From Neoechinorhynchus agilis (Eukaryota > Acanthocephala), in the NCBI GenBank assembly GCA_051530055.1, contig CM121341.1:8432001-8496000 (forward strand): a stretch of 64,000 bases of DNA, in the 5' to 3' direction. A model generated the notes under the pieces. That model was not told the origin of the DNA and searched no databases. It worked only from the letters and a program-made list of their open reading frames with translations. Positions 1-11,035 of the stretch are shown in pieces. Each line of letters opens with the position of its first letter. Positions within the stretch are counted from its first letter, which is position 1. Made by a program: the position numbers and the translations under genes.

Positions 1-187
1 GAGTCAAAGTGATTCAATCACTTCTCTGATATATAAGAGATCGATTTGGCTTTATGATTTAAACGCAAACGAAAGAGATGTCTTAAGCATCTGAATAAAA
101 AAAGATCCGGCTTGCCATTAAAACCATTTAAGAATTAAAAACGCTTACACCGAAGTGTAAATGTTGGCCGAATTTGTACATTCCGTA

Positions 188-401
188 GTTGTGCCGAAGT
201 GGTCAAATGGAATTAAGCCCTGAATCCCTGTTTGGCGGGTTAAAAGGGTTCAAAATCCACAATGGACGATGACTCAGAACAAAACTGGGACGAAATACCT
301 CGGTGAAGGGTAGAGGAAACTCACTGATGAGTCCCGCTTCCTTCTGGGGAGCTATCTGAGAATCCGGAGAGATGAATACAAACTCGTTTCCGTATTTTTT
401 T
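188..401 (+). ncRNA. Putative Pol III RNA, copy 1 (tRNA-Leu/Ser-like head plus structured tail)
   Basis: Positions 188-262 resemble a class II tRNA: a box A-like TGCCGAAGTGGTC, a box B-like GGGTTCAAAATCC, and TTGTG/CACAA ends that can pair like an acceptor stem. No clear anticodon arm is visible. Downstream, GGGAC (287-291) can pair with GTCCC (331-335), closing a domain that contains GAAA (292-295) and CTGATGA (324-330). Seven T's at 395-401 would terminate Pol III, giving an RNA of about 210 nt. It could be a tRNA-derived SINE amplified in tandem or a repeated ncRNA gene. Expression is inferred. Confidence 0.5.
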
Positions 402-590
402 GAGAGTCAAAGTGATTCAATCACTTCCCTGGTATATAAGAGGTCGATTTGGCTTTATGATTTAAACGCAAACGAAAGAGATGTCTTAAACATCCGAATA
501 AAAAAAGATCCGGCTAGCCATTAAAAACATTTAAGAATTAAAAACGCTTACACCGAAGTATAAATGCTGGCCGAGTTTGTACATTCCGTA

Positions 591-804
591 GTTGTGCCGA
601 GGTGGTCAAATGGAATTAAGCCCTGAATCCCTGTTTGACGGGTTAAAAGGGTTCAAAATCCACAATTGACGATGACTCTGAACAAAACTGGGACGAAATA
701 CCTCAGTGAAGGGAAGAGGAAACTCACTGATGAGTCCCGCTTCCTTCTGGGGAGCTATCTGAGAATCGGGAGAGATGAATACAAACTCGTTTCCGTATTT
801 TTTT
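591..804 (+). ncRNA. Putative Pol III RNA, copy 2
   Basis: Same cassette as copy 1: tRNA-like head at 591-665 and T-run at 798-804. In this copy TCAGTGA and TCACTGA in the body are perfectly complementary over 7 bp; copy 1 has one G.U pair at the same place. That is a small sign that the stem matters. Confidence 0.5.
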
Positions 805-993
805 GAGAGTCAAAGTGATTAAATCACTTCTTTGATATATAAGAGATCGATTTGGCTTTATGATTTAAACGCAAACGAAAGAGATGTCTTAAGCATCTGA
901 ATAAAAAAAGATCCGGCTTGCCATTAAAACCATTTAAGAATTAAAAACGCTTACACCGAAGTGTAAATGTTGGCCGAGTTTGTACATTCCGTA

Positions 994-1204
994 GTTGTGC
1001 CGAAGTGGTCAAATGGAATTAAGCCCTGAATCCCTGTTTGACAGGTTAAAAGGGTTCAAAATCCACAATGGACGATGACTCTGAACAAAACTGGGACGAA
1101 ATACCTCAGTGAAGGGAAGAGGAAACTCACTGATGAGTCCCGCTTCCTTCTGGGGAGCTATCTGAGAATCCGGAGAGATGAGCCATACTCGTTTCCGTAT
1201 TTTT
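994..1204 (+). ncRNA. Putative Pol III RNA, copy 3
   Basis: tRNA-like head at 994-1068, structured body, and a T-run at 1200-1204. Box A and box B match the other copies. Confidence 0.5.
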
Positions 1205-1383
1205 GAGAGTCAAAGTGATTAAATCACTTCTTTGATATATAAGAGATCGATTTGGCTTTGCGTTTAAACACCGAATGAAAGTATGCTTAAACATCTGAAT
1301 CTAAAAAAGATCGGCGCCGTAAAACCAGAATTAAAAACGCTTACACCGAAGTGTAAATGTTGGCCGAGTTTGTACATTCCGTA

Positions 1384-1560
1384 GTTGTGCCGAGGTGGTC
1401 AAATGGAATTTAGCCCTGAATCCCTGTTTGACGGGTTAAAAGGGTTCAAAATCCACAATGGACGATGACTCATAACAAAACTGGGACGAAATACCTCGGT
1501 GAAGGGAAGAGGAAACTCACCTGGGGAGCTATCTGAGAATCGGGAGAGATTCATACAAAC
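1384..1560 (+). pseudogene. Fourth Pol III cassette copy, lacking its terminator
   Basis: The tRNA-like head (1384-1458) is intact. The CTGATGAG segment is deleted from the body and no T-run follows, so this copy looks dead or would read through. Confidence 0.5.
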
Positions 1561-2043
1561 TTATAATTGTACGGTTCAGGATTGTTGAGTATGATTTTAT
1601 GCGCTTCCCTTACTCCGATCGATAATAAAATTATAAGCCATGGAAAACGCCACTTTGAACGTAAACTTTTCAAATCTACACTTTTTAAGGGCAAAGTGTC
1701 AATTTTCGAAAACATAGACTTGATAAATCATGCGGTTGGAAAATCAAATGGATGTTTACATATTTGCAAATAATGCTTATAGATTTTTTAAGTGTTTGTG
1801 TTGAAAAAAATCGTTCCTAGGAAGTTTCTCTTTCTATGGTAGTGTATGAGCCAAACGTTGGTTTCGGTAGCCGATATCGACGATCGCATTTCCCTATTTG
1901 CTTTCGAGTGTACGAGTACCAACTAGAATTCGGACTTGTTTTTACGACTAAAATCGACCTGCCTCACTTCTCTATAATAACACCAATTCTTAAAACATCT
2001 CTCGCAGGAACATTCAGTGACAATTTGGATTCTCGTGTCGTAG
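1561..2043. other. Spacer, no gene recognised
   Basis: Between the tandem array and the 3' end of the ATAD2-like gene. Only short chance reading frames are present. Confidence 0.5.
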
Positions 2044-5000
2044 TTATTCAAGTTTCTTAATTTCTTCTTCGAGTTCATCCAAGGCGGAACTTTTGTCCTC
2101 ATTATAGGCATGGTCCCGTATTATTGCATACATTCTTGCTGAGAAGATTTGAAGGTCTTGGAACGACTTCAACTTTTGTTGCGCCACCTCAGTTGCTCGG
2201 TTGCTTAAGTCCTCTGCCCGTTGGAAAAGCTCCGGTGCAACGCTTTTATTGTCTGGTTGATTTGTACACTCGACATTAGTTGCAGGAATGGTAAGCTCAT
2301 CCGAACTCTCTTTAGACCCTCTCATAGTTCCGTTGACCAGTGTCGTCTCTTCTTGTGGATGTACTTCGATCCACAACGTGGCACAAGTCTCGTCTTCAGT
2401 CAACTCGAGAATTCTTCGATAACTACAATTGTCGCGATCTAATGCACCTTCCATTCCGTTGTTTGATCGAAGATGGACACCATGGGGAACGACGGGATCG
2501 TATCTTACAAACGCTGCCGTTGGTCTATGCGTTCTCACTACCACATAATCTCCGTTTATGTTTCGAGATGGAACCCTTTGGGAGAAAATCGAACATCTCG
2601 CTCGCATCTCCACTATGGATCCACGCCTCTTTCGTTCCTCGAAAATCTGTGTCAGGTCCGCCTCTACTTCTTCTCGAATCTGGTTTTGGAAAATCGAATT
2701 TACGACGTCTAGAAGAAGAGAAGCTCTTTGACGGCGCTGGCGATCAACGACCCTGCCATCGGGATTATATCTTATGGCATTAGAGTGGATCCGGCGAAGA
2801 TCGTCGAAAACTTCTTGGAATCGAAAATATTGGTGCCTGTCGATTTTCGATAGAATTACGGAAAGATCCATTGGATGCCGGATTACATTGTAGTAGTCTC
2901 GGACAGACATCGGTCGAACCGCTTCTCGAAACGCGCAAAACTGTCTATCTCGACAAAGCTGACTTACTACTCGCCGAGCTGCTATTCTGAATGCGCGAAC
3001 AGTCGCTTCTTCTCGTTCCCAAAGTCTATCTTCTTCCTCCTTTGTAAGTTTCGGCTTCTCTATATGTTCGATCGATTTGCAATCGTCTTCACTCGCCCAT
3101 GGTTCGTACCGATACACCAGTGCTTGGTCAGTTAGAAGATATCTGAAGAAGCTGTGGATTTCTTCTTTCGATGGGGAGCGAGCATTAAACTCCTGCCTTG
3201 GAAGGGGGAACAATCTTCTCAAATAAACTGGGCATTCGGTCGATTTGCACGTTGCTGTTGCCATTATTAGAACTCTTCGTGTGCTCGGTATAGAAGAAAT
3301 TACACTCTCAATTGCAAGTCTCGCAGGAGCTTCCAATGTCTCCCACCAAACATTTATCCTTGGCATGAGAATGGCCGATGGAGCCTCCCGTTGAGCTCTT
3401 TCGAGGATCATTGCGACCGCCTGTTCAACTGAAGAAAAACATGGATCATGAATGTGACGAATATCGATACAATGAGTGGGTAGTTCAAGGTGATGAAGAA
3501 CGCTTGGTACCACGAACGAATTGTATCCGCAATCTTGAGACTCGAACACTACTAACCGAGGACAATATATTCCGAAATCGTGTCCAGATACAAACGGCTG
3601 CTGACCGTCTTTACTGAGCATTGTCCTATAATGTAAATTAAGGAAATCGCACATTTCGTCTCGGTGGTTATTAAGAAGCGGCGCAATTTCTCTCGGTAAT
3701 GGAAACACCGCGAATCCACGTCGAGAGCGCATCGATGCAGGGCACACTTTATCAAGAGCTTCAATAAAGTCCTGTCTCGTTACCTCAACGTCTTCGTTTT
3801 CGATCGCTAGTCGCTGCTTTGAATGGTACAGTTGTGGAAATTTTCGTCGCATCCTCGATACTATCGCTTCACGGCACAACGCCTGTAAATCTGCTCCTGA
3901 GAATCCTTTGGTATGAAGTGCCATTTCAACGTTAATCGACCGGTCCGGAACAGGTTTCCATTTTCGCGTGTGGATCGCAATAATTTCTTCACGAGCTTGT
4001 GCATTCGGTAAGCCAAAGAAAAACTCACGATCGAATCGGCCAGGTCTTCGAAGAGCGGGATCAATTGCATCCACTCGATTTGTACTTCCAATGACAACAA
4101 TTCCACCAGCGACAGTTCCAAGACCATCCATCAGACCCAAAAGAGTTGTCACAATGGTGTTATGAACTTTACTTCCTTCCTCAGCCGTTGAACGAGACGG
4201 TACAAGTCCATCAATCTCGTCTAAATATACAATACACGGTGCCATCGCCCTGGCTTTCTCGAATAGCTCCCGTAGTCCTTTTTCGGACTCTCCGAACCAT
4301 TTGCTCAGGAAATCCGTTGCTTTGTGAGATATGAAGGATACTCGAACGGGTCCACTTGAACATTCAGAAGACAACGCCTGGGCTAGCAGGGTTTTACCAG
4401 TACCAGGTACTCCATGGAAAAGCACTCCACGGGGCGGCTTGATCTCGCGACTCTCAAAGAAATCCGGATACATTAGAGGCAATAATATCATTTCCTTTAG
4501 AGCTTTAATCTTTTCGTTATGTCCGCCAACGCTGTCAAATCCAACATTTTTCATAACCACCATCGCCTGGGGTGCCTTCGAATGGGAAACATTCTTGAAC
4601 ATCATAAGCGCCCGCTGCTCCGCCTCATTTTCCACAACGGGACGCTTTAGATGTGAAACACGGATATATTGACCGCCATTATGATCTTGTTGTCGTTCGT
4701 CCACCTGCTCAAGTCGAGTATCCTCCTCGTCAGATGTCTCACTTGGGTAGAGCATATCAATACAAGCAATATTCGCTCGACGACGTCTGGATCGAGCAAT
4801 CGATCGCTCCAATTCACTGACCTGCATATCCACATCGTATCTGACTCGAGTATCCTTTGGACGAGTTCTCAAAACATACGGATCTCGAGTCCATTCCATT
4901 CGAGTGTCCTCTTCTTCACCAGTCTCCTCGGCGGCTTGTACCACTTCTTCCTCTTCCTCGTAATCCGCGTCAGCTTTTTGTTCACTATCGCTACTTACAA

Positions 5001-5421
5001 TAAGCCGTTTACATTTTTTCCTCGAAATGATAACTTCCGAATCGTGATCCTCGACCTGTTCCTCGACCTTTTCCTCGACTTGATCCTCAACGTTCTCGTC
5101 TTGTTTCTCAGCATCGACACCCAAGGATTCTTCACCCTGTCTTCGCTGTTTCTCGTGTTCGTCCATCCGTTTCTTAGCTGAGCGGGTCATAATGCAAGTA
5201 GACTGAGGAGGAATCGACGGTGGAGGATATCGACGATTCCTTAATGGATGAAAATCACTTGCATTGGCTGATGTATTGGAAGAATACGTCATTGATTCCT
5301 CAAATGAACTCTCCCGCTCGAGCGGTTTGTGGTCCGTTTCATTCTGCAATCGCCTCCGTTTTGCTCGACGGTTCCGATCAGTACGTCCATGCCGGAGATG
5401 ATAACGATTCGAAGGTTTCAT
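2044..5421 (-). CDS. ATAD2: ATAD2/Yta7/lex-1-type AAA+ ATPase with bromodomain
   Basis: Intronless frame of 1125 residues. Order: basic and acidic disordered N-terminus (1-270); AAA+ module (about 290-520) with Walker A GVPGTGKT (337-344), Walker B IVYLDEIDGL (397-406) and RRPGRFDRE (458-466); a second, degenerate AAA region (about 570-740) with no Walker motifs, as in the family; a bromodomain (about 805-910) with the acetyl-lysine-binding Asn in YNPD (N886); and a C-terminal tail. ATAD2/Yta7/lex-1 proteins act on nucleosomes and histone H3-H4 in the nucleus and bind acetylated histones. Animal homologues are usually around 1300-1400 residues, so this one is short. The start is the first ATG after an AG acceptor-like site 6 bases upstream. 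Family assignment is secure. Orthology to ATAD2 rather than ATAD2B is not resolved. Confidence 0.93.
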   Translation of the reverse strand: MKPSNRYHLRHGRTDRNRRAKRRRLQNETDHKPLERESSFEESMTYSSNTSANASDFHPLRNRRYPPPSIPPQSTCIMTRSAKKRMDEHEKQRRQGEESLGVDAEKQDENVEDQVEEKVEEQVEDHDSEVIISRKKCKRLIVSSDSEQKADADYEEEEEVVQAAEETGEEEDTRMEWTRDPYVLRTRPKDTRVRYDVDMQVSELERSIARSRRRRANIACIDMLYPSETSDEEDTRLEQVDERQQDHNGGQYIRVSHLKRPVVENEAEQRALMMFKNVSHSKAPQAMVVMKNVGFDSVGGHNEKIKALKEMILLPLMYPDFFESREIKPPRGVLFHGVPGTGKTLLAQALSSECSSGPVRVSFISHKATDFLSKWFGESEKGLRELFEKARAMAPCIVYLDEIDGLVPSRSTAEEGSKVHNTIVTTLLGLMDGLGTVAGGIVVIGSTNRVDAIDPALRRPGRFDREFFFGLPNAQAREEIIAIHTRKWKPVPDRSINVEMALHTKGFSGADLQALCREAIVSRMRRKFPQLYHSKQRLAIENEDVEVTRQDFIEALDKVCPASMRSRRGFAVFPLPREIAPLLNNHRDEMCDFLNLHYRTMLSKDGQQPFVSGHDFGIYCPRLVVFESQDCGYNSFVVPSVLHHLELPTHCIDIRHIHDPCFSSVEQAVAMILERAQREAPSAILMPRINVWWETLEAPARLAIESVISSIPSTRRVLIMATATCKSTECPVYLRRLFPLPRQEFNARSPSKEEIHSFFRYLLTDQALVYRYEPWASEDDCKSIEHIEKPKLTKEEEDRLWEREEATVRAFRIAARRVVSQLCRDRQFCAFREAVRPMSVRDYYNVIRHPMDLSVILSKIDRHQYFRFQEVFDDLRRIHSNAIRYNPDGRVVDRQRRQRASLLLDVVNSIFQNQIREEVEADLTQIFEERKRRGSIVEMRARCSIFSQRVPSRNINGDYVVVRTHRPTAAFVRYDPVVPHGVHLRSNNGMEGALDRDNCSYRRILELTEDETCATLWIEVHPQEETTLVNGTMRGSKESSDELTIPATNVECTNQPDNKSVAPELFQRAEDLSNRATEVAQQKLKSFQDLQIFSARMYAIIRDHAYNEDKSSALDELEEEIKKLE

Positions 5422-5427
5422 AGTGAT

Positions 5428-5433
5428 CTGAAA
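5428..5433 (-). promoter_or_regulatory. Splice acceptor TTTCAG just 5' of the ATAD2-like start
   Basis: On the minus strand TTTCAG lies 6 bases before the ATG. This fits a 5' UTR intron or a spliced-leader trans-splice acceptor. Sequence alone cannot decide between them. Confidence 0.4.
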
Positions 5434-5790
5434 TCGATCATAAGAAACTTTCAGTAAAGTTCAATTCGCTCTCTGTTTTATGATCCTCTTTAAAATAAAT
5501 ATTAGTATTTACGATATGTTCAAACCATTCTTCATTATCTTGGTAAAAAGGAGAGAGAAAAGCGTCCTGAGGATTCCAGGTTTTGTTTAAAAGTGACAAA
5601 ATCCATATCAGTTAACTTGGAAAACATTAAATAGGGGCTTTTTAACTCACAAGTCCGCACTGAAAGACGACATTGGTGCCGTCGCAACACATAGCAACAG
5701 AAGCAGCCATCGCAGTTATGCGCGAGAGTATCTCGAGAGAAGTATGCACACGCAGAGAGCGGTGAGAGTTACCACTCGCAAACACAAAAC
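5434..5790. other. Spacer, likely 5' flank of the ATAD2-like gene
   Basis: AT-rich, with no reading frame or RNA recognised. It should hold the promoter of the minus-strand gene, but no clear core promoter motif is visible. Confidence 0.4.
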
Positions 5791-8345
5791 AAAATGATCA
5801 ATAAAAGCATTCGGAAACGGGCTATTCGTTTCAGTGTCCCTAAACTTCTATGAGCGCAAGGTTTAAACCTTTCGTTTTGACGGACATTAGCAAACGTTTT
5901 TCATTTCAACCGTGAAATCGAGAGTCTAACGCAAACATTGAATTAAGATTCATAAGATTTTCTGGAGGAAATATCAGGCTACCTAAAGTAAAAGGAAAAA
6001 CGATTTTTTTGATTTTGTAAAACAACCTTAAAATAGATTTGAAATTAGTCGATTTTTTCTAGAAAAATAACCAATCATTGTCTTTAGAAGAATAACGGGA
6101 ATTTTTTGAACAACATTTAGAAAAATCGCCGGAATTGTTTACGAATAAAAGCGAATACATTCGTATAAAGTGGAGCACTAAAGTCTCGAAAAAACTCCTT
6201 GTTAGTTATCCGATGAGCCACTGGCTAAAAAAGACAAAATGATCAATAAAAGCATTCGGAAACGGGCTATTCGTTTCAGTGTCCCTAAACTTCTATGAGC
6301 GCAAGGTTTAAGCCTTTCGTATTGACGGACATTTAAAAACGTTTTCATTTCAACCGTGAAATCGAGAGTCTAACGTAAACATTGAATTAAGATTCATAAG
6401 ATTTTCTGGAGGAAATATCAGGCTACCTAAAGTAAAAGGAAAAATGATTTTTTTGATTTTGTAAAACAACCTTAAAATAGATTTGAAATTAGTCAATTTT
6501 TTCAAAAATAATAACCAATCATTGTCTTTAGAAGAATAACGGAATTTTTTGAACAACATTTAGAAAAATCCCCGGAATTGTTTCCACGAATAAAAGGCGA
6601 ATACATTCAATAAAGTGGAGCACTAAAGTCTCGAAAAAACTCCTTGTTAGTTATCCGATGAGCCACTGGCTAAAAAAGACAAAATGATCAATAAAAGCAT
6701 TCGGAAAGAGGCTATTCGTTTTAGTGTCCCTAAACTTCTATGAGCGCAAGGTTTAAACCTTACGTGTTGACGGACATTTAAAAACGTTTTCATTTCAACC
6801 GTGAAATCGAGAGTCTAACGTAAACATTTGATCAAAAGATTCATAAAGTTTTCTGGAGGAAATATAAGGCTACCTAAAGTAAAAGGCACAATGATTTTTT
6901 CAATTTTGTAAAACAACCTTAAAATAGATTTGAAATTAGTCGATTTTTTCTAGAAAAATAACCAATCATTGTCTTTAGAAGAATAACGGAATTTTTTGAA
7001 CAACATTTAGAAAAATCCCCGGAATTGTTTATACGAATAAAAGGCGAATACATTCAATAAAGTGGAGCACTAAAGTCTCGAAAAAACTCCTTGTTAGTTA
7101 TCCGATGAGCCACTGGCTAGAAAAGACAAAATGATCAATAAAAGCATTCGGAAACGGGCTATTCGTTTCAGTGTCCCTAAACTTCTATGAGCGCAAGGTT
7201 TAAACCGCCCACGTGTTGACGGACATTTTAAAACGTTTTCATTTCAACCGTGAAATCGAGAGTCTAACGTAAACATTGAATTAAGATTCATAAGATTTTT
7301 CTGGAGGAAATATCAGACTACCTAAAGAAAAAGGCACAATGATTTTTTTGATTTTGTAAAACAACCTAAAAAATATTTGAAATTAGTCGATTTTTCTAGA
7401 AAAATAACCAATCATTGTCTTTAGAAGAATAACGGAATTTTTTGAACAACATTTAGAAAAATCCCCGGAATTGTTTCCACGAATAAAAGGCGAATACATT
7501 CAAGAAAGTGGAGCACTAAAGTCACGAAAAAACTCCTTGTTAGTTATCCGATGAGCCACTGGCTAAAAAAGACAAAATGATCAATAAAAGCATTCGGAAA
7601 CGGGCTATTCGTTTCAGTGTCCCTAAACTTCTATGAGCGCAAGGTTTAAACCTTACGTGTTGACGGACATTTAAAAACGTTTTCATTTCAACCGTGAAAT
7701 CGAGAGTCTAACGCAAACATTGAATTAAGATTCATAAGATTTTCTGGAGGAAATATCAGGCTACCTAAAGAAAAAGGCACAATGATTTTTTTGATTTTGT
7801 AAAACAACCTAAAAAATATTTGAAATTAGTCGATTTTTTCTAGAAAAATAACCAATCATTGTCTTTAGAAGAATAACGGAATTTTTTGAACAACATTTAG
7901 AAAAATCCCCGGAATTGTTTCCAAGAATAAAAGGCGAATACATTCAATAAAGTGGAGCACTAAAGTCACGAAAAAACTCCTTGTTAGTTATCCGATGAGC
8001 CACTGGCTAGAAAAGACAAAATGATCAATAAAAGCATTCGGAAACGGGCTATTCGTTTTAGTGTCCCTAAACTTCTATGAGCGCAAGGTTTAAACCTTAC
8101 GTGTTGACGGACATTTAAAAACGTTGTTTTTCATTTCAACCGTGAAATCGAGAGTCTAACGCAAACATTGAATTAAGATTCATAAGATTTTCTGGAGGAA
8201 ATATCAGGCTACCTAAAGTAAAAGGAAAAATGATTTTTTTGATTTTGTAAAACAACCTTAAAATAGATTTGAAATTAGTCGATTTTTTCTAGAAAAATAA
8301 CCAATCATTGTCTTTAGAAGAATAACGGAATTTTTTGAACAACCT
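5791..8345. repeat. Tandem satellite-like array, ~446-bp unit, about 5.7 copies
   Basis: Units start with AAAATGATCAATAAAAGC at 5791, 6236, 6681, 7128, 7574 and 8028 (spacings 445, 445, 447, 446 and 454). The last copy decays near 8345. Copies differ by scattered substitutions and small indels. No coding frame is conserved, and box A/B or T-run promoter structure is absent. Confidence 0.93.
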
Positions 8346-11035
8346 TCAGAAAGTCAGAAAAATCCCTGAGGTGGTTTCGAAGTCTCGAAAGTTGACGAGT
8401 GCGGTTTTTTTGCAAGAAACGATTATAAAAATATCGCCTACTAAGAAAAGGAAGGTTTAGATGATCTTCTTAGTTGTTTAGGACGTTTTATCCGTTACTT
8501 ATCTATTGATTATCAACAACATTTTCGCTCTGATCCACAAACGGAGCTAAAAACGCAGTATTAAAATCTACAATGTTCCGGCATTTAAAAGTAACCTGAA
8601 AACCATTGACGACCGTTTATACCTTCGATTCTGGAGCTTCGATTGGCTCAATGGACCAAGATGTCTTGGCCACTGAGCTCAGCGCACCAAAGCGATTCTT
8701 TCCGATCAATCTTTTGCACGTTGAATACGCAATCTTTGTCGATTTCTTGTTAGCTTTTTGGAACTCTGATTAGTGAAATGTTTGAGTATCGATGATTGAT
8801 TGTTTATTATCGATGAAGCTGAATTAACAAAAGTGGATGATATGAATGTAATCTTAACCCTTGTTTTGGATCTGAATTGAATATTTATTGATCATAGATA
8901 CAAAATCGTTTGGAGTTGTCAAATTTGAACGTTGGTGGGAATAATCCTCGGACATGGCATATTTTTTAGTTTATTAAAAATATTTCATGAGGTATAGTCG
9001 CTTCATCAGTCATTAATTTATTCGTCCGAGAGAATGCTCCCTCTAAATTTCATTCCGGATCACATTCGGCTTGAAAGATATTCTTGTTGAGCCGTTCAAA
9101 CCCCGAGATTTACTTGCGAAATATTAAATAACATGAATACGTCTCGTGGTTTGATCCACTCAATAAGAAGTAGAGACTTTCTCTTTTTTTAGGTTTGTCA
9201 CCCCGGGACACTTCGACAATCCAAAAGACGACTTTAAGAAACGGGTTCAAAACAACGGTTCAAAACAAAATCTTCCATTTGGGAAAAATTGGTCTCTTCT
9301 TTTTAGCCAATCACAAGTCATCATTTTGAAATACATTTGTTCCTATTGGTCAGTGTCAACAATGTTGTTTACCTCCGTTCATGCGATGAACACAAAGTTA
9401 TGCGAGGACCATCACATAAAAATTGAAATTTTAATTCTGTTAAACCTTGAGAAAATGTCCGAATTATCCGAGAGGTGTAGTAGTGAATTTTTTGAACACG
9501 AATGGCAAAACTAAGAAAGTTTTTTGCCTGATTCAAACGAACCAATGAGCGACTAGAATAAACATTCTGCAAAATGTACACAAACAGCAGTCACAAATTC
9601 AGACATTTAATTACCGAATTTTGCCTTTGTTTTCTATAAACAAAGTTTAAACATGTAAAAGTCTACAGCTTTCACTTGTAAAAATCGTGTCGCAAATTCT
9701 TCATAGCACTTTTTTAGTCCTTATATTTTCTATTTTTTACATTTCTGAAAAAAACACTTTAGTTTTCGACTTTTCTCCTTAAATATCGGACTTTATTTTC
9801 AAAATACTTCAATTTTTACATGATTAATTCAATCCGTTTCAAACTTATATTAATGTCGTAAATTTTCTTGGTCGCAAATTACGCGATTTTGATCGAAAAT
9901 CAAAAACTTTGAGTTCATTGGATTATTGGTGTTGCATCATAACCGATTGTTGAGTAAAAATGCTTTTGAAGCCAAAATTAAGTGATCTATGAGTTCTGGG
10001 ACGATTTCTTCATTCATCTGGTGACAGTTTGTTATCGGAAATTATTTACAGCGAAACCCGCAATATTTTGACGGAAACATTGCACTAGCGCACCGGACGA
10101 TTATTATAATAGAGAAAATTAGAAATATTTCCAGCTTTCATCTTCTTACCAAAACATTAAAACGTAAACCGTGGTTGTTATATTAAAGATATTCTTATCG
10201 CTTTTGGCTAATGGATAAAATTTGAAGTTGGTTGCAATTAAATATGCACTTACGTGGAATGTTTGAACGGCAAAAAACGAATACATAAACATTGGACGTG
10301 TTTCTTTTATTGACCAAATTCGTCCATTTTGATAACTCCGCACACTTATCACGGTTTTATTTCACGTTTTCCGTCTAGAACTATTCTGACCCACTTTCCA
10401 GAATATGAATTTTCGCCCAAAAAGGTCTCGAGAGAAGGGAGACATTCACGTGCTACAGTGAGAAAGGATCGAGCATCCCTTTTATATTAAGAACTTATGA
10501 TCTACATAAGATATCCCGAATAAGAATATATATGGAAAAAAACCGATTTATTACGGGATATCATCAAGGGATACAAGAATGTCGACCTAGCTTTAAGAAA
10601 TTACTTCATCCACTAGAGGAATGCGAAGATCCTAAAGCGTTTTTGTAATTTTATTTTGTATTATAAAATGCAACCCCTCAATTAACTGGCTTAAAATACA
10701 ATCAGGGTCAAACAATATCTTCTCACAGATGAAGGATTAAAGAATGCACAGTCAATAAAAGTTATATTATCGATCGAAAATTCACGAACATACGATAGTT
10801 TATAACCATGAATACGAAGGTGACCATCGAAACATGAACGAAAATATGCATAAGGATCATGAAACTAGCAAGAGTACAACCACGAACACAAATAAAATAA
10901 TAAATACTAGGAGGAAACAAAAAATAATTGAATCAATACAAACAGGTACAAGAATAATAACGGTTCAATGAACTCGAAGAGGTGATTGAATGTCAAAAGG
11001 AAAGGAAATTAACTATCAAGAGATATATTTCATAC
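8346..11035. other. Gene-poor AT-rich spacer
   Basis: No long frame, RNA gene or transposon was recognised in 2.7 kb. Short frames near 9326-9581 and 10146-10352 lack family resemblance and look like chance. Confidence 0.45.

Larger units (their letters stand above)
1..1560 (+). repeat. Tandem array, four copies of a ~403-bp unit with a tRNA-like Pol III cassette
   Basis: Units begin with GAGTCAAAGTGATT at 1, 404, 807 and 1207, so the spacing is 403, 403 and 400 bp. Copies 1-3 are nearly identical over their whole length. Copy 4 has internal deletions and decays near 1560 without its terminal T-run. Each unit holds a 5' AT-rich leader, a tRNA-like head with box A and box B, a structured body and, in copies 1-3, a T-run that would stop RNA polymerase III. 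The array starts at the window edge, so more copies may lie to the left. A weaker match to the unit start lies at 52151-52176. Confidence 0.9.

Noticed and set aside
4669-5181. 170-codon plus-strand frame overlapping the ATAD2-like gene
   Set aside because: Antisense shadow of the acidic N-terminal region; composition follows the opposite strand.
6170-6240. Hammerhead-like CGAAA and CGATGAG words in the 446-bp array
   Set aside because: The words are not the exact core (CTGATGA needed) and no complementary stem II could be formed.
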